NCBI GenBank assembly: GCA_963782445.1
Contig: CAWAJM010000001.1
Span: forward strand, 1,116,001 to 1,180,000
Length of the DNA stretch: 64,000 nt
Source: ZC4RG20 sp963782445
GTDB taxonomy: Bacteria > Pseudomonadota > Gammaproteobacteria > Steroidobacterales > Rariloculaceae
Direction: 5' to 3'
Shown: positions 43,623 to 52,298 of the stretch, in pieces
Position numbering within the stretch: the first letter of the stretch is position 1
Layout of the letters: the number at the start of each line of letters is the position of its first letter
Program-made: the position numbers and the translations under genes
Notes under the pieces: model-generated
Told to the model about the DNA's origin: nothing
What the model saw: the letters and a program-made list of their open reading frames with translations, nothing else
Database searches by the model: none

Positions 43623-44387
43623 GTGTTTCGCCCGTGCCAACAGATCGCACTCGACGAGATATCGGCTGCTGCCGAGGCCGATAAGGACGTGCTGGCTCTT
43701 TACCTCTTTGGCTCTTGGGGGACAGAAGCTGCGGATCTTTGGAGCGATTTGGATCTGTTGTCTATAGTTACGAACCCAAGGCGGAATTGGTTACCGCGCC
43801 TAGGGAAGCGTCTCGCCGAAAATGAAACGGCCGATGGGCGCGGCGTCTTGCGCCGTGTGGTCTATACGCATGGGCTTTGCATCGATTTGTTAAGTGTTAC
43901 GCAGGAATCGATATCTAGAGTCGGGACTTGGAATCGCGTTCCGTTTCGGACAGGCCTTAGACCTCTAATCAGCCGTTGCGAGAACTTCACCCACGTTATT
44001 CCGGATCTCTCGTCGCCGCCAGCCATTACTGAAGTGGGGGAGGTTAAGCAGCTAGACGAGATCAAACAGTCACTCGAATCCGCAAAATTCATTGCTGTGC
44101 AGTCGCTGAAGAAGTGCGTGAGGGGGGATAATCTGATTGCGGAGCACCTAGCCCTCGAGGCGCTCCAGCAGGTCATGGTCGCGGCAATGCTCATTCGCGA
44201 CGATACCGGGGCAGTACATGGCGCAGCGCGGTACCTGGGTAGTGGCCTAACAGACAGCGTGTCGACAGTACTAGCAGCTTCTGAGTTGGCCGACGAGATA
44301 GGCCGCGGGCTTTGGGATGAGTATGAGCCGTTTGTCAAAGTCGTCAGATCTTTCATCGAGTGTCTGCCCGGTCGCGGTGGCGCCTAA
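43623..44387 (+). CDS. Cassette 7: nucleotidyltransferase-fold protein
   Basis: The 254-aa protein has the Pol-beta-type nucleotidyltransferase motif LYLFGSWGTEAADLWSDLDLL: G30-S31, then D42 and D44 as metal ligands. The C-terminal half is helical (a HEPN-like or substrate-binding bundle). This plan is shared with aminoglycoside and lincosamide nucleotidyltransferases and with MNT-type antitoxins. Specific antibiotic resistance cannot be claimed. The start is GTG 43623 and the TAA stop falls inside the attC core GCCTAAC, so the gene ends exactly at the recombination site. Confidence 0.8.
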   Translation: MFRPCQQIALDEISAAAEADKDVLALYLFGSWGTEAADLWSDLDLLSIVTNPRRNWLPRLGKRLAENETADGRGVLRRVVYTHGLCIDLLSVTQESISRVGTWNRVPFRTGLRPLISRCENFTHVIPDLSSPPAITEVGEVKQLDEIKQSLESAKFIAVQSLKKCVRGDNLIAEHLALEALQQVMVAAMLIRDDTGAVHGAARYLGSGLTDSVSTVLAASELADEIGRGLWDEYEPFVKVVRSFIECLPGRGGA

Positions 44388-44469
44388 CAATGCGTCTATG
44401 GACTCCCCTGTCAAGTAGCTGGCGTCGTCATTCTCTTTGCTTTTGCTTCTGGTTGGCGGGGGAAGGTGA

Positions 44470-44600
44470 TTGCAGTCGTCTATCCGGCCTGTGAAGTGGT
44501 GAAACGAGTCACCAGGCCAATATGAGATCCGCACCGACCGGGCCAACCGCTGCAATGAGCTTCAGGAGGCTCGAGCATTGTTACCGGCCTTGTGGTCGGT
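44470..44600 (-). ncRNA. Predicted bridge/seekRNA of the IS1111 element
   Basis: This lies just past the transposase stop, where IS1111 elements encode their guide RNA. In plus-strand terms, GCATTGTTA (44575-44583) is the reverse complement of the left target half TAACAATGC, and CGCTGCA (44548-44554) equals the right target half. A second pair, GTGGTGA (44496-44502) and GTCTAT (44478-44483), matches the right end (as its reverse complement TCACCAC) and the left end of the IS. In the transcript the target loop therefore precedes the donor loop. Borders are approximate. Confidence 0.65.
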
Positions 44601-44652
44601 ACGGGTAACGGTTTGCATCATATTGCTGAGAGTCGCACTTGTTGGGGGCGCA

Positions 44653-45690
44653 TCAGCGGTAATGGCGTGAGTGATCGCCGTCGAAGTCGGAGGCCTTGGT
44701 CCAAACGGCCCAGATGATGCGAGCCATTTTGTTGGCGAGAGCGACGGCGGCTTTGTTGTGACCGATGCGTGTCTGGGTGTCGAGTGCCCAGCGCTGAAGC
44801 TCGGAGAGCGAGTGGCCATTTCGTTGTGCACGTTTAGCGGCAAGTAGAGCGGAACGTGCGCCATGGATCAGGAGCGTACGCAGGTACGTGTCGCCGCGGC
44901 GGGAGATTGCGCCGAGGGTTCGGGTGGAGCCGGAACTGTACTCGCGCGGGGTGATGCCAAGCCAGGAGGCGAAGGCCCGGCCGCGTTTGAAGGCCTGCAT
45001 ATCGGGGACGCGGCCGAGCAGGGCGGTGGCGACGGTAGGGCCGATGCCTTGGATGCTGAGCAGCCTTTGGCTGATGGGGTTTTCCTTCGCGAGGCGAGCA
45101 AGGAGCTGGTCGAGGCGTTTGAGGCGGTTGTGGTATTCGCCGATTTCGGCGACGAGCTCGGCGAAGGTGAACTGCAGGAGCTCGGGAAGCTGATCGATGA
45201 GCTCATGCAGGCGGGCGGCGATTGATGCCGAGCCTGTTGGCAGGACCAAGCCGAATTCTGCGAGGAGCGAGCGCGCTTCGTTGATACGTGCGACGCGTGT
45301 GCTTTGCCACTGAGCGCGGATACGATGTAGGCTCTGAAGAGCTTGTTGATGCTCTGATTTAACAGGAATGGGTTTGATGTCCGGATCGGCTTCGGCGCGG
45401 ATTAGGGCGTCGGCATCGGCGGCATCGGTTTTATTGCGGCGGACATAGGCTCTGACGTAGCGGGCGTGGAGCAACTTGACGGCGTGGCCGTGCTCGGAAG
45501 CGACGCGGCCCCAGTGATGAGCGGTGGCGCAGCCCTCCATGACGACTCGAGTGGGTGGCGTATGGAGGAGGAAGCGCTTGAACTGCGAACGGGTCAGGCG
45601 CTGGTGCTGGAAGATAAGGCGCTGCTCGTCAGCGAGAGACAATTGGAAGACGGCCTTTGCAAGGTCAACTCCGACGAACGTAGACTGCAT
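44653..45690 (-). CDS. IS110/IS1111 family transposase (DEDD)
   Basis: The 345-aa transposase starts at ATG 45690, 9 nt after GAGGAG. The N-terminal RuvC-like DEDD set is D9 (VGVDLAKAVF), E52 (VVMEGCATAHHW), D89 and D92 (RNKTDAADAD). The C-terminal transposase domain has the IQGIGPTVATALLG stretch and the HGARSALLAA segment with the catalytic serine. It is full length and uninterrupted, so the element may be active. A GTG at 45720 would add ten residues, with a weaker ribosome site. Confidence 0.93.
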   Translation of the reverse strand: MQSTFVGVDLAKAVFQLSLADEQRLIFQHQRLTRSQFKRFLLHTPPTRVVMEGCATAHHWGRVASEHGHAVKLLHARYVRAYVRRNKTDAADADALIRAEADPDIKPIPVKSEHQQALQSLHRIRAQWQSTRVARINEARSLLAEFGLVLPTGSASIAARLHELIDQLPELLQFTFAELVAEIGEYHNRLKRLDQLLARLAKENPISQRLLSIQGIGPTVATALLGRVPDMQAFKRGRAFASWLGITPREYSSGSTRTLGAISRRGDTYLRTLLIHGARSALLAAKRAQRNGHSLSELQRWALDTQTRIGHNKAAVALANKMARIIWAVWTKASDFDGDHSRHYR

Positions 45691-45871
45691 TTCGGTGGAC
45701 TCCTCTATGCCGGTGATCACGATGTCAAGGCACTATGATGCCGTTTGTGAGTGGCAAGGGGAGTCCATCTCACCACTGCAGCGGACGTGTCAAACCGTCA
45801 TCGATCTTGCAGGGGCAAAATCGCCGCCGGTTTGCCACGCCGTCGAAGCGGAGTACGGAGAAGAGAGGACG

Positions 45872-46216
45872 ATGAGTAACGAACGCCCGGCACCGGAGAC
45901 AAAAGGGGTTGCGGTGCAATTGCTTGCGACCGTCGATCTTGGGCCGGAGATCGAGGGTATGGAGGGGCGCCAACTTCGCATGCGCATGGTGACGATCGAG
46001 CCCGGGGGCGTCTTCGGGCCGCTCCACGACCACAAGGGCCGACCGGGCACCGTCTACATACTAACGGGCACGATAACCGACCACCGAAACGGTGTGGCCA
46101 CGGACTATGGGCCCGGCGTCGGCTGGCCCGAGGATAGGAATACAGTGCACTGGCTCGAGAATAGAGGCTCGGTTCCGGCCGTGGAGATTTCGGTCGACAT
46201 CGTCAGGCAAGAGTGA
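45872..46216 (+). CDS. Cupin-domain protein
   Basis: The 114-aa protein begins at ATG 45872 after AGAGAGG. It has the two cupin boxes: MVTIEPGGVFGPLHDHKGRPGTVYILTG (motif 1, with HDH and later acid) and YGPGVGWPEDRNTVHWLENRG (motif 2). The cupin core binds one metal and may be enzymatic or a sensor. It is just outside the broken attC 7, facing the same way as the cassettes, but no attC ends it, so it is not clearly a cassette gene. The GyrI-like gene follows after 49 bp. Confidence 0.82.
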   Translation: MSNERPAPETKGVAVQLLATVDLGPEIEGMEGRQLRMRMVTIEPGGVFGPLHDHKGRPGTVYILTGTITDHRNGVATDYGPGVGWPEDRNTVHWLENRGSVPAVEISVDIVRQE

Positions 46217-46265
46217 GCGCCGGGCAGGGAGCCGGCACGGTCGGGTCTGGCGCTGGAGAAGCAAT

Positions 46266-46733
46266 GTGCACGTCGAAATCGTGACGTTCGCCGAGACGAA
46301 GGTAGCTGCCATCGAGCATTGCGGGTCTCCGGCGCGCGAGCACGAGACGGTGCGAAAGCTCGTCGCATGGAAACTGGAGAACGGCCTTTTGGATGCGTCG
46401 AAGCATCGACATTACGGCATCCACTACACCGATCCGCGCACGGTACCGGCGTCCGAACATCGCGTCGACTTCTGCTTGTCGGTGGACGAGCACATCGGCC
46501 CTAATAATCCATATGCCATCGTCAACAAAGTGATTCCGGCCTGTCGCTGCGCGCGTGCCCGCGACGTGGGTTCGCGCTCGAACAACAGGGCAGCGGCCTA
46601 CCTGTACGAGGCGTGGCTGCCGCGGAGCGGCGAGTCGGTCGGTGATGCGCCCATATTCTTCCATTACGTAAACGTCGGTCCCAACGTGAGGGACGAAGAG
46701 ATGATCACCGACGTGTATTTGCCATTGCGCTGA
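46266..46733 (+). CDS. GyrI-like / AraC effector-binding domain protein
   Basis: The 155-aa protein starts at GTG 46266, after GGAG with 7-nt spacing. Its sequence VHVEIVTFAETKVAAIEHCG, HYGIHYTDPRTVPASEHRVDFCLSV and YLYEAWLPRSGE matches the stand-alone GyrI-like small-molecule-binding fold, which includes SbmC, a protector of DNA gyrase. It probably binds a small toxic molecule. The pair with the cupin gene suggests a stress or detoxification role. No helix-turn-helix is present. Confidence 0.83.
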   Translation: MHVEIVTFAETKVAAIEHCGSPAREHETVRKLVAWKLENGLLDASKHRHYGIHYTDPRTVPASEHRVDFCLSVDEHIGPNNPYAIVNKVIPACRCARARDVGSRSNNRAAAYLYEAWLPRSGESVGDAPIFFHYVNVGPNVRDEEMITDVYLPLR

Positions 46734-46842
46734 AGATAAAGAACTCGCCGGAATGCGCTTCGCGCCGGGTGTCTTGCGGCGCCCGCCTATACGTACTGCT
46801 GCCCACGCCAATGCATGATCTCCGACGGCTTCGGCGGAGGCG

Positions 46843-46871
46843 TTATTGACAGTTTGTCAAATTATCAATAA
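46843..46871. promoter_or_regulatory. Nested AT-rich palindromes before cluster B
   Basis: TTGACA (46846-46851) and TGTCAA (46855-46860) are perfect inverted arms around GTT. Wider arms TTATTGA (46843-46849) and TCAATAA (46865-46871) overlap them. This is the only AT-rich tract in the 240-bp gap ahead of the ankyrin gene. TTGACA could also be a -35 element. It is a good candidate for the operator of the TetR regulator at 52299. Confidence 0.5.
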
Positions 46872-46973
46872 TCTCGAAGCTATCAGTGGCACTTCCCGGG
46901 GAGGGGCCGTGCGCGTGGCTGGAAGCTCTGACTGCCGTTCAACCTTGGCACCCGACGCACCGGGGGACTTGCT

Positions 46974-48518
46974 GTGAAAAGAAGACTATGGCGCGTGGCT
47001 GCAACTGGGGGCAGCCTGAGAACGTTCTCGAAACTCGCTGCTTTCGTCTCGCTCTTCGTATTCTCGATCGCTGCCTCGGCCGCACCCAATCTCGATGCGA
47101 AGCTGCTGGCGGCCGCGCAGAAGCACGCTCCGGCGGATGTCCGCGCGCTGCTCGCCGCCGGCGCCGACCCCAATGCGCGGGCCGCCGACGGCTCGACGCC
47201 GCTGCTCTATGCAGCCCATTTCGGCGACCTCGACAGCGTGCGGGAGCTGCTTGCTGCGAAGGGCGACCCGAATCTCACAAACCGGTATGGCGTCGGCCCG
47301 ATGCACGAGGCGGCGCTGCGGGCCGACGTGCCTCTGCTGCGGACACTTCTCGACGCCGGCGCCAAGGTCGATCTTGCGCTGCCCGAAGGTGAAACCCCGC
47401 TCATGCTGGCCTCGCGGACGAGCGGCGTGGATGCCGTCAAGCTGCTCATCGAGCACGGCGCAAACGTCAATGTCGTCGAGCATTGGCAAGGCGAAACCCC
47501 GCTCATGTATGCGGCCGCCGAAAACCGCGCTGACGTGGCGGCCGCGCTGATCGCGGCGGGCGCAGACGTCAATGCGAGGACCCGGAAGGACGATCTGCCG
47601 CCGCGAAAGCCGGCCGTGCGTTACTTCGTCGAGATTCCCGCGGCAGCGTTGACGCCCGTAATGTTTGCCGCCCGCAGCGGCGCGGTCGCAGCGCTGCGCG
47701 TGCTGATCAAGGCCGGGGCGGACATCAATGCCAAGACTCCGGAGGGTTTCTCCTCCGTCGTGATCGCGCTCGACAATCTGCATTTCGATGCGGCCAAGGT
47801 GCTCGTGGAGGCGGGGGCCAGTTCGGACGGCGGCGGCCTGTTCGCCGTTGTCGACGCGCGCAACCGGGTCAACTATGTCGGCGAGATTCAGGTTCCGACG
47901 GGCGCCAAGAGCTCCTTGGAACTGCTCAAATTAATGTTGTCTCACGGCGCTAATCTCCAAGACCGCCTGCCGCAGCCGCTGCTGGATCGGGACCCCCGAT
48001 TCCTGCCGCCCCCGCCCAAGATCACCGACTTGGCCCTGATTCGCGCGGCGCGGTCCTCCGATGTCGATGCGATGCGCGTGCTCATCAAGGGCGGCGCCGA
48101 TCCCTCGCTGCATGACGAAAAGCGCGGCGGAGTGACGCCTTTGGTCGCGGTGATGATGGGACCCGAGCTGCCGGCACTCATCACCGCCGACCGCCGCCCC
48201 ACCGAGAAGGAAGCGATCCCCGCGCTCGACTTTCTTCTGGATCATGGTGTCAATCCGAGCATCGCGAACGACATGGGTATAACGGCTCTGCACGAGGCCG
48301 CGTTGCGAAACTATCCCGGCGTCATCAAGCATTTGGTCGAGAGAGGCGCGGACCTCAACGCCGCGGACAAGGAAGGCTATACGCCCCTCGACTATGCGCT
48401 CGGCCACTTCCCTTCGAAGCTCCGGGCCAAGGCTCCGCCGCCCGACAATGCCGCCGCCGCTGCGCTTCGCGCGCTCGGCGCGCACGTGAAGGAAGAAGAA
48501 AGGACGGCTTCGCGATGA
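46974..48518 (+). CDS. Ankyrin-repeat protein (cluster B)
   Basis: The 514-aa protein starts at GTG 46974, has a signal peptide (AFVSLFVFSIAASA), and then about eleven ankyrin repeats, such as ADGSTPLLYAAHFGDLDSVRELLAAKGDPN and EGETPLMLASRTSGVDAVKLLIEHGANVNVV. It should be exported and bind a partner protein. It is the intact counterpart of the frameshifted gene at 30635. Its stop codon overlaps the DUF1592 start (ATGA), so the ankyrin and cytochrome proteins are made together and probably act together in the periplasm. Confidence 0.9.
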   Translation: MKRRLWRVAATGGSLRTFSKLAAFVSLFVFSIAASAAPNLDAKLLAAAQKHAPADVRALLAAGADPNARAADGSTPLLYAAHFGDLDSVRELLAAKGDPNLTNRYGVGPMHEAALRADVPLLRTLLDAGAKVDLALPEGETPLMLASRTSGVDAVKLLIEHGANVNVVEHWQGETPLMYAAAENRADVAAALIAAGADVNARTRKDDLPPRKPAVRYFVEIPAAALTPVMFAARSGAVAALRVLIKAGADINAKTPEGFSSVVIALDNLHFDAAKVLVEAGASSDGGGLFAVVDARNRVNYVGEIQVPTGAKSSLELLKLMLSHGANLQDRLPQPLLDRDPRFLPPPPKITDLALIRAARSSDVDAMRVLIKGGADPSLHDEKRGGVTPLVAVMMGPELPALITADRRPTEKEAIPALDFLLDHGVNPSIANDMGITALHEAALRNYPGVIKHLVERGADLNAADKEGYTPLDYALGHFPSKLRAKAPPPDNAAAAALRALGAHVKEEERTASR

Positions 48519-50962
48519 AAATTAGCTCATTGAAACGTTGGGCCGGGCTTCCCTTCGCGGTGCTCGCGGCGGGCTCGCTCATTTCCTGCAGCCAGTCGAA
48601 GCAGGAGATGGCCGCCGAGAACACCGAAACCATCAACCGGTACTGTACCGATTGCCACAACCTTACCGAGCAGGAGGCCGGGCTCGTTCTCGAGAACGCC
48701 GATCTCTTGCATCCGGGCGCCCATCGCGCGAAGTGGGAAAAGGTGATTCGCAAACTCCGGGCGGGCCTCATGCCGCCGCCCGGCGGGCGGCGGCCGAGCC
48801 AAAAGGAAGCCGCGAAGCTCGTGTCTTATCTCGAGACGCGTCTCGACGAGAACCCGCCCAAACCGCCCGGCGCGCCCATACGCCGGCTGACCCGCGCGGC
48901 ATACGGCAACGCCGTCCGTGACTTGCTCGGAATCCCCATCGACGTCGATTCGATGCTGCCCTCGGAGATCGCGAGCGACGGCTTCGACAACATTTCCGAT
49001 ACGCTGAAAACCTCGTCGCTGCTGCTCGATCGCTACCTGACGGTCGGGCTGCGCGTGGCGGCGCTGGCGGTCGGGGATACGAAGCTCTCGCCGCAGGCGA
49101 CGGAGTACCGGCCGCGGCTCGACCTGTCCCAGAACACGTGGATCCCCGGGCTGCCTTACGGAACCCGCGGCGGGCTCGTCGCCGAGCACTACTTTCCGAC
49201 CGATGCGGACTACGAGATCCGCCCGGATCTGTGGAACGCGACGGGGAGCACGATCCGCGGCGTGGAAGGGTTCGATACGCCGTTCGAGATGCAGATCCTG
49301 CTCGACGGCGCCGTCGTCCATACGGCGGAGATCGGAGGAAAGAAGGACGACGCGCTCTCGAATGGAGACATTGGCAGCGCGACGACGCAAGTCCGGGAGC
49401 GGCTGCCCGTGCGCCTGCACGTGAGCGCCGGTCTGCATCGGGTCGGCGTCACGTTCGTCATGAAGAGCTTCGCGCTCCAGCAGAAACTCCTCAATCCGCG
49501 CAAGGCGGATCTGCCGATCGGCAACGACGCCTATGGCTGGCCGATTATCACGCGCGTGCTCGTGGTCGGACCGTACAACTCGACGGGCTCGGGCGACACG
49601 GCCACGCGCAGAGCCATTTTTACCTGCCGGCCGAGCGCGACGTTGAGCGATACGGCTTGCGCCAAACAGATTCTGGGCCGTCTTGCGCGGCGCGCCTATA
49701 GCCGGCCCGTGAACGATCAGGATCTCAAGACCCTGCTTCAGATCTACAAGAGCGGCAGCGACGACGGCCGTAACTTCGAGGCCGGCATCCAGCTCGGCCT
49801 GGCGAGGATTCTGAGCGGGCCCGAGTTTCTGCTGTACCACGGCGTGACCGACCACGATGCCGACACCCCCGGCGCTTCCCACGACGACGGGGTCACGCTT
49901 GCGTCGCGGCTCGCCTTGTTTCTCTGGAACAGCATTCCGGACAAACAGCTGCTCGATGACGGTATTTCCGGCCGGCTCCTCCAGCCCGACGTGCTGAAAG
50001 CCGAAGTGGATAGAATGCTGGCCGATCCACGCGCCGCGACGCTCGTGACGGACTTCGGGGAGCAGTGGCTGCAGCTGCGGCTCATTAATTCGAAGGTTCC
50101 GGACGAGCGCCTGTTCCCGAGCTTCGACGATAACCTGCGGCGCGACATGCTGCGCGAGACGCATCTGTTTCTGCGCTCCGTGTTCCTCAAGAACTCGAGC
50201 GTGCTCGACCTGCTGCGGGCCGACTACACGTTTCTCAACGAACGGCTTGCGGAGCACTACGGCATCGACGGGGTCTTCGGCGACGCCTTTCGGCGCGTCA
50301 AGCTGACCGATCCGAATCGCCGCGGTTTGCTCGGCGAGGGCAGCATTTTGTTCCTGACGTCGGTCGCGAACCGGACGTCGCCGGTGTTCCGCGGCAAGTG
50401 GATCATGACGGTCTTGTACAACTCGCCGCCGCCGCCGCCGCCGCCGAACGTCCCGGCACTCAAGGAAAACACCGGCACGGCCGCGCCGCAGAGCGTGCGT
50501 GCGCGGCTCGAGCAGCATCGGAAGTCGCCCGTCTGCTCCTCCTGCCACTCGATCATCGACCCGCCGGGGCTCGCGCTCGAGAATTTCGATCCGATCGGCC
50601 GGTGGCGCAATACGGATTCGGGGCAGCCCATAGACGCCAGCACGACACTGCCGGGGGGCATTCCGATTTCGGGTCCGAGCGGTTTGCGGAAAGCGCTGCT
50701 GAGCCGCCCCGAGGTGTTCGTTTCGAGTTTCACCGAGAAGCTCATGGTGTACGCGCTGGGGCGCCGCCTCGAGGCCGCCGACATGCCGACCCTGCGCCGT
50801 ATCGTGCACGAGGCCGCGCACGACGACTATCGGTTCAACGATATCGTGCTCGGCATCGTGCGCAGCGCCGAGTTTCAGGAGAAGGCGCATTTGCCGACGG
50901 ATGTAGCCCAGACGGTCGCCGACAATCGGCCGTCCTCTGCGTCGATAGGAGGGTCGAAGTAA
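48515..50962 (+). CDS. DUF1587/1595/1592/1588/1585 dihaem lipoprotein (cluster B)
   Basis: The 815-aa protein has a lipoprotein signal (LISC, Cys25) and a first haem motif CTDCH at residues 44-48. DUF1587 (RRLTRAAYGNAVRDLLGI), DUF1595 (YSRPVNDQDLKTLLQIYK), DUF1592 (SRLALFLWNSIPDKQLL), DUF1588 (RRGLLGEGSILFLTSVANRTSPVFRG, then CSSCH) and DUF1585 (the closing GIVRSAEFQEK region) follow. It is the paralogue of the gene at 26838 with the same order of domains. It is anchored in the membrane, whereas cluster A's protein has no lipobox. The DUF1552 start overlaps its TAA. Electron transfer is inferred from the haems; the substrate is unknown. Confidence 0.9.
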   Translation: MKISSLKRWAGLPFAVLAAGSLISCSQSKQEMAAENTETINRYCTDCHNLTEQEAGLVLENADLLHPGAHRAKWEKVIRKLRAGLMPPPGGRRPSQKEAAKLVSYLETRLDENPPKPPGAPIRRLTRAAYGNAVRDLLGIPIDVDSMLPSEIASDGFDNISDTLKTSSLLLDRYLTVGLRVAALAVGDTKLSPQATEYRPRLDLSQNTWIPGLPYGTRGGLVAEHYFPTDADYEIRPDLWNATGSTIRGVEGFDTPFEMQILLDGAVVHTAEIGGKKDDALSNGDIGSATTQVRERLPVRLHVSAGLHRVGVTFVMKSFALQQKLLNPRKADLPIGNDAYGWPIITRVLVVGPYNSTGSGDTATRRAIFTCRPSATLSDTACAKQILGRLARRAYSRPVNDQDLKTLLQIYKSGSDDGRNFEAGIQLGLARILSGPEFLLYHGVTDHDADTPGASHDDGVTLASRLALFLWNSIPDKQLLDDGISGRLLQPDVLKAEVDRMLADPRAATLVTDFGEQWLQLRLINSKVPDERLFPSFDDNLRRDMLRETHLFLRSVFLKNSSVLDLLRADYTFLNERLAEHYGIDGVFGDAFRRVKLTDPNRRGLLGEGSILFLTSVANRTSPVFRGKWIMTVLYNSPPPPPPPNVPALKENTGTAAPQSVRARLEQHRKSPVCSSCHSIIDPPGLALENFDPIGRWRNTDSGQPIDASTTLPGGIPISGPSGLRKALLSRPEVFVSSFTEKLMVYALGRRLEAADMPTLRRIVHEAAHDDYRFNDIVLGIVRSAEFQEKAHLPTDVAQTVADNRPSSASIGGSK

Positions 50963-52266
50963 TGTTTATCACGAAGAAACATCTTTCGCGTCGCACCGTG
51001 CTTCGCGGTGCACTCGGAGCCGCGATCGGCTTACCCTTTCTCGACGCCATGGTGCCGGCCGCGAGCGCTGCGCCGGCTCCTCAGCTGCGATTCGGCGCGA
51101 TCTATGTGCCGAACGGAGCGCGCCCGGAGGTGTGGGATCCCGCGGCGGGCGAGAAGCTCGAGCTGCCGCCCCTGTTGAAGCGGTTCGTCCCGTTACGCGA
51201 GCATATCAACATCGTGACGGGTCTCCGGGCTCCGGACCCGCTTGGACATCACGTCATCGGATCTCTTTGGCTGAGCGGCGGGTCCGCGAAACAGACCCAG
51301 GGCGCGGACGTGCAGGCCGGTCAGACGATCGATCAGCGCATCGCCGACGCCATCGCGGGCGATACGCCGTTGCGTTCGCTCGAGCTCGGGATCGAGGACA
51401 TCAACAGCGCCTCGAACTCGTGCCAATTCGGCTGGAGCTGTATCTACATGAACACGCTGGCGTGGAAGACGCGGACGGAGCCCCTGCCCATGGAGGTGAA
51501 CCCGCAGAGCGTGTTCGAGCGAATGTTCGGCGACGTGGGCTCGGCCGAGGAACGCGCCGCCCGCTTGAAGGCCAAGGCCAGTATTTTGGATTCGGTGGTT
51601 GCATCCGCCAGTCGATTCAATAAGGAGCTTCCGCCGCAGGACCGCTCGACCGTCACGGAGTATTTGGAGAACGTCCGCAACGTCGAAAAACGCATCCAGG
51701 CCGTCGCCCATCGAGCGCAGAGCGCCGGCGAGATTCCCGATGCGCCGGCCGGCATTCCTGCTACGTACGACGAGCACGTGCGGGTCATGTACGAGCTCAT
51801 CGCGCTCGGATGGCGAGCCGATGTTACGCGCATCGCCACGTTCATGAAGGGTGTCGAAGCGAGCAGCATCGGGTATCCGCAGATCGGTGTCCCAGAGTCC
51901 CATCACATCGTCTCCCATCACGGGAACGTCCCTGAGATCATGCGCAAGTACGCGAAAATCAACGCCTATCATGCCTCGCTGTTCGGCGACTTCGTGGAGA
52001 AGCTGCGGACCACGCCGGACGGGGACGGGTCGCTGCTCGATCATGCGCTGGTCATGTACGGGTGCGGCATGGGCAACGGCAACACTCACGATCAGAGCAG
52101 GCTCCCGATCATGCTCGCGGGCGGGGCAACGGGCCGCTTGAAGGGCGGGCGACACATCGCTACACCGAATCCGACGCCGTTGGCGAACCTCATCGTCGGG
52201 CTCGGTCAGGTCGCGGGCCTCGATCTCGGCAAGATCGAGAACGCCACCGGAGTCGTGACGCTTTAG
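50962..52266 (+). CDS. DUF1552 Tat-exported protein (cluster B)
   Basis: The 434-aa protein starts at ATG 50962, sharing an A with the DUF1592 stop. It has a twin-arginine signal (LSRRTVLRGALGAAIGLPFLDAM) and the DUF1552 landmarks FGAIYVPNGARPEVWDPA, then a HHVIGSLWLSGG segment, ending GDGSLLDHALVMYGCGMGNGNTHDQ and RLPIMLAGGATGR. It resembles the protein at 29315 throughout. It would work folded in the periplasm, next to the dihaem lipoprotein. No catalytic role is established for this family. Confidence 0.9.
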   Translation: MFITKKHLSRRTVLRGALGAAIGLPFLDAMVPAASAAPAPQLRFGAIYVPNGARPEVWDPAAGEKLELPPLLKRFVPLREHINIVTGLRAPDPLGHHVIGSLWLSGGSAKQTQGADVQAGQTIDQRIADAIAGDTPLRSLELGIEDINSASNSCQFGWSCIYMNTLAWKTRTEPLPMEVNPQSVFERMFGDVGSAEERAARLKAKASILDSVVASASRFNKELPPQDRSTVTEYLENVRNVEKRIQAVAHRAQSAGEIPDAPAGIPATYDEHVRVMYELIALGWRADVTRIATFMKGVEASSIGYPQIGVPESHHIVSHHGNVPEIMRKYAKINAYHASLFGDFVEKLRTTPDGDGSLLDHALVMYGCGMGNGNTHDQSRLPIMLAGGATGRLKGGRHIATPNPTPLANLIVGLGQVAGLDLGKIENATGVVTL

Positions 52267-52298
52267 AGGCCGGGGCCGCACGGTCGAGGAGATAGTGC

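Larger units (their letters stand above)
44394..45775 (-). mobile_element. IS1111-group (IS110 family) insertion sequence in attC 7
   Basis: The element is about 1.38 kb. Subterminal inverted repeats GGACTCCCCT (44400-44409) and AGGGGAGTCC (45757-45766) are perfect, with 6 and 9 bp outside them, as in the IS1111 group. No target duplication is seen. The transposase runs on the minus strand, leaving about 260 bp non-coding beyond its stop. The point of insertion is inside an attC, the known target of the IS1111-attC branch. End bases are uncertain by one or two. Confidence 0.9.
44379..45845 (+). repeat. attC 7, split by the insertion sequence and missing its 3' end
   Basis: The left piece is GCGCCTAACAATGCG (from 44379). 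The right piece resumes at 45776 with CTGCAGCGGACG, followed by the central arms CGATCTTGC and GCAAAATCG. The final GTTAGGC is absent, the match ending near 45841. This cassette cannot be excised normally. Confidence 0.85.
38192..45850 (+). mobile_element. Chromosomal integron with seven cassettes
   Basis: The unit contains intI (minus strand), attI with crossover at G/TTAGGC 39469, and attC sites ending each cassette at 40324, 40844, 41465, 42274, 42919 and 43619; a seventh attC is split by an IS. Cassette genes face away from intI. The attC sites are alike in length (99-107 bp) and sequence, as in sedentary chromosomal integrons, rather than mixed as in mobile class 1 arrays. Cassette GC content and codon use look lower and more varied than the flanks. 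No transposon ends enclose it. Confidence 0.93.

Noticed and set aside
43623..44387. Calling the nucleotidyltransferase an antibiotic-resistance gene
   Set aside because: Only the general GS...DxD motif is visible; no specific similarity to a named resistance enzyme can be shown.
45872..46733. Cupin and GyrI-like genes as further integron cassettes
   Set aside because: No attC follows either gene and the attC before them lacks its final GTTAGGC, so they are treated as flanking genes.
48527..50890. Minus-strand open frame of 787 codons opposite DUF1592
   Set aside because: Shadow of the cluster B cytochrome gene; composition is Arg/His/Gln-rich without domain signs.
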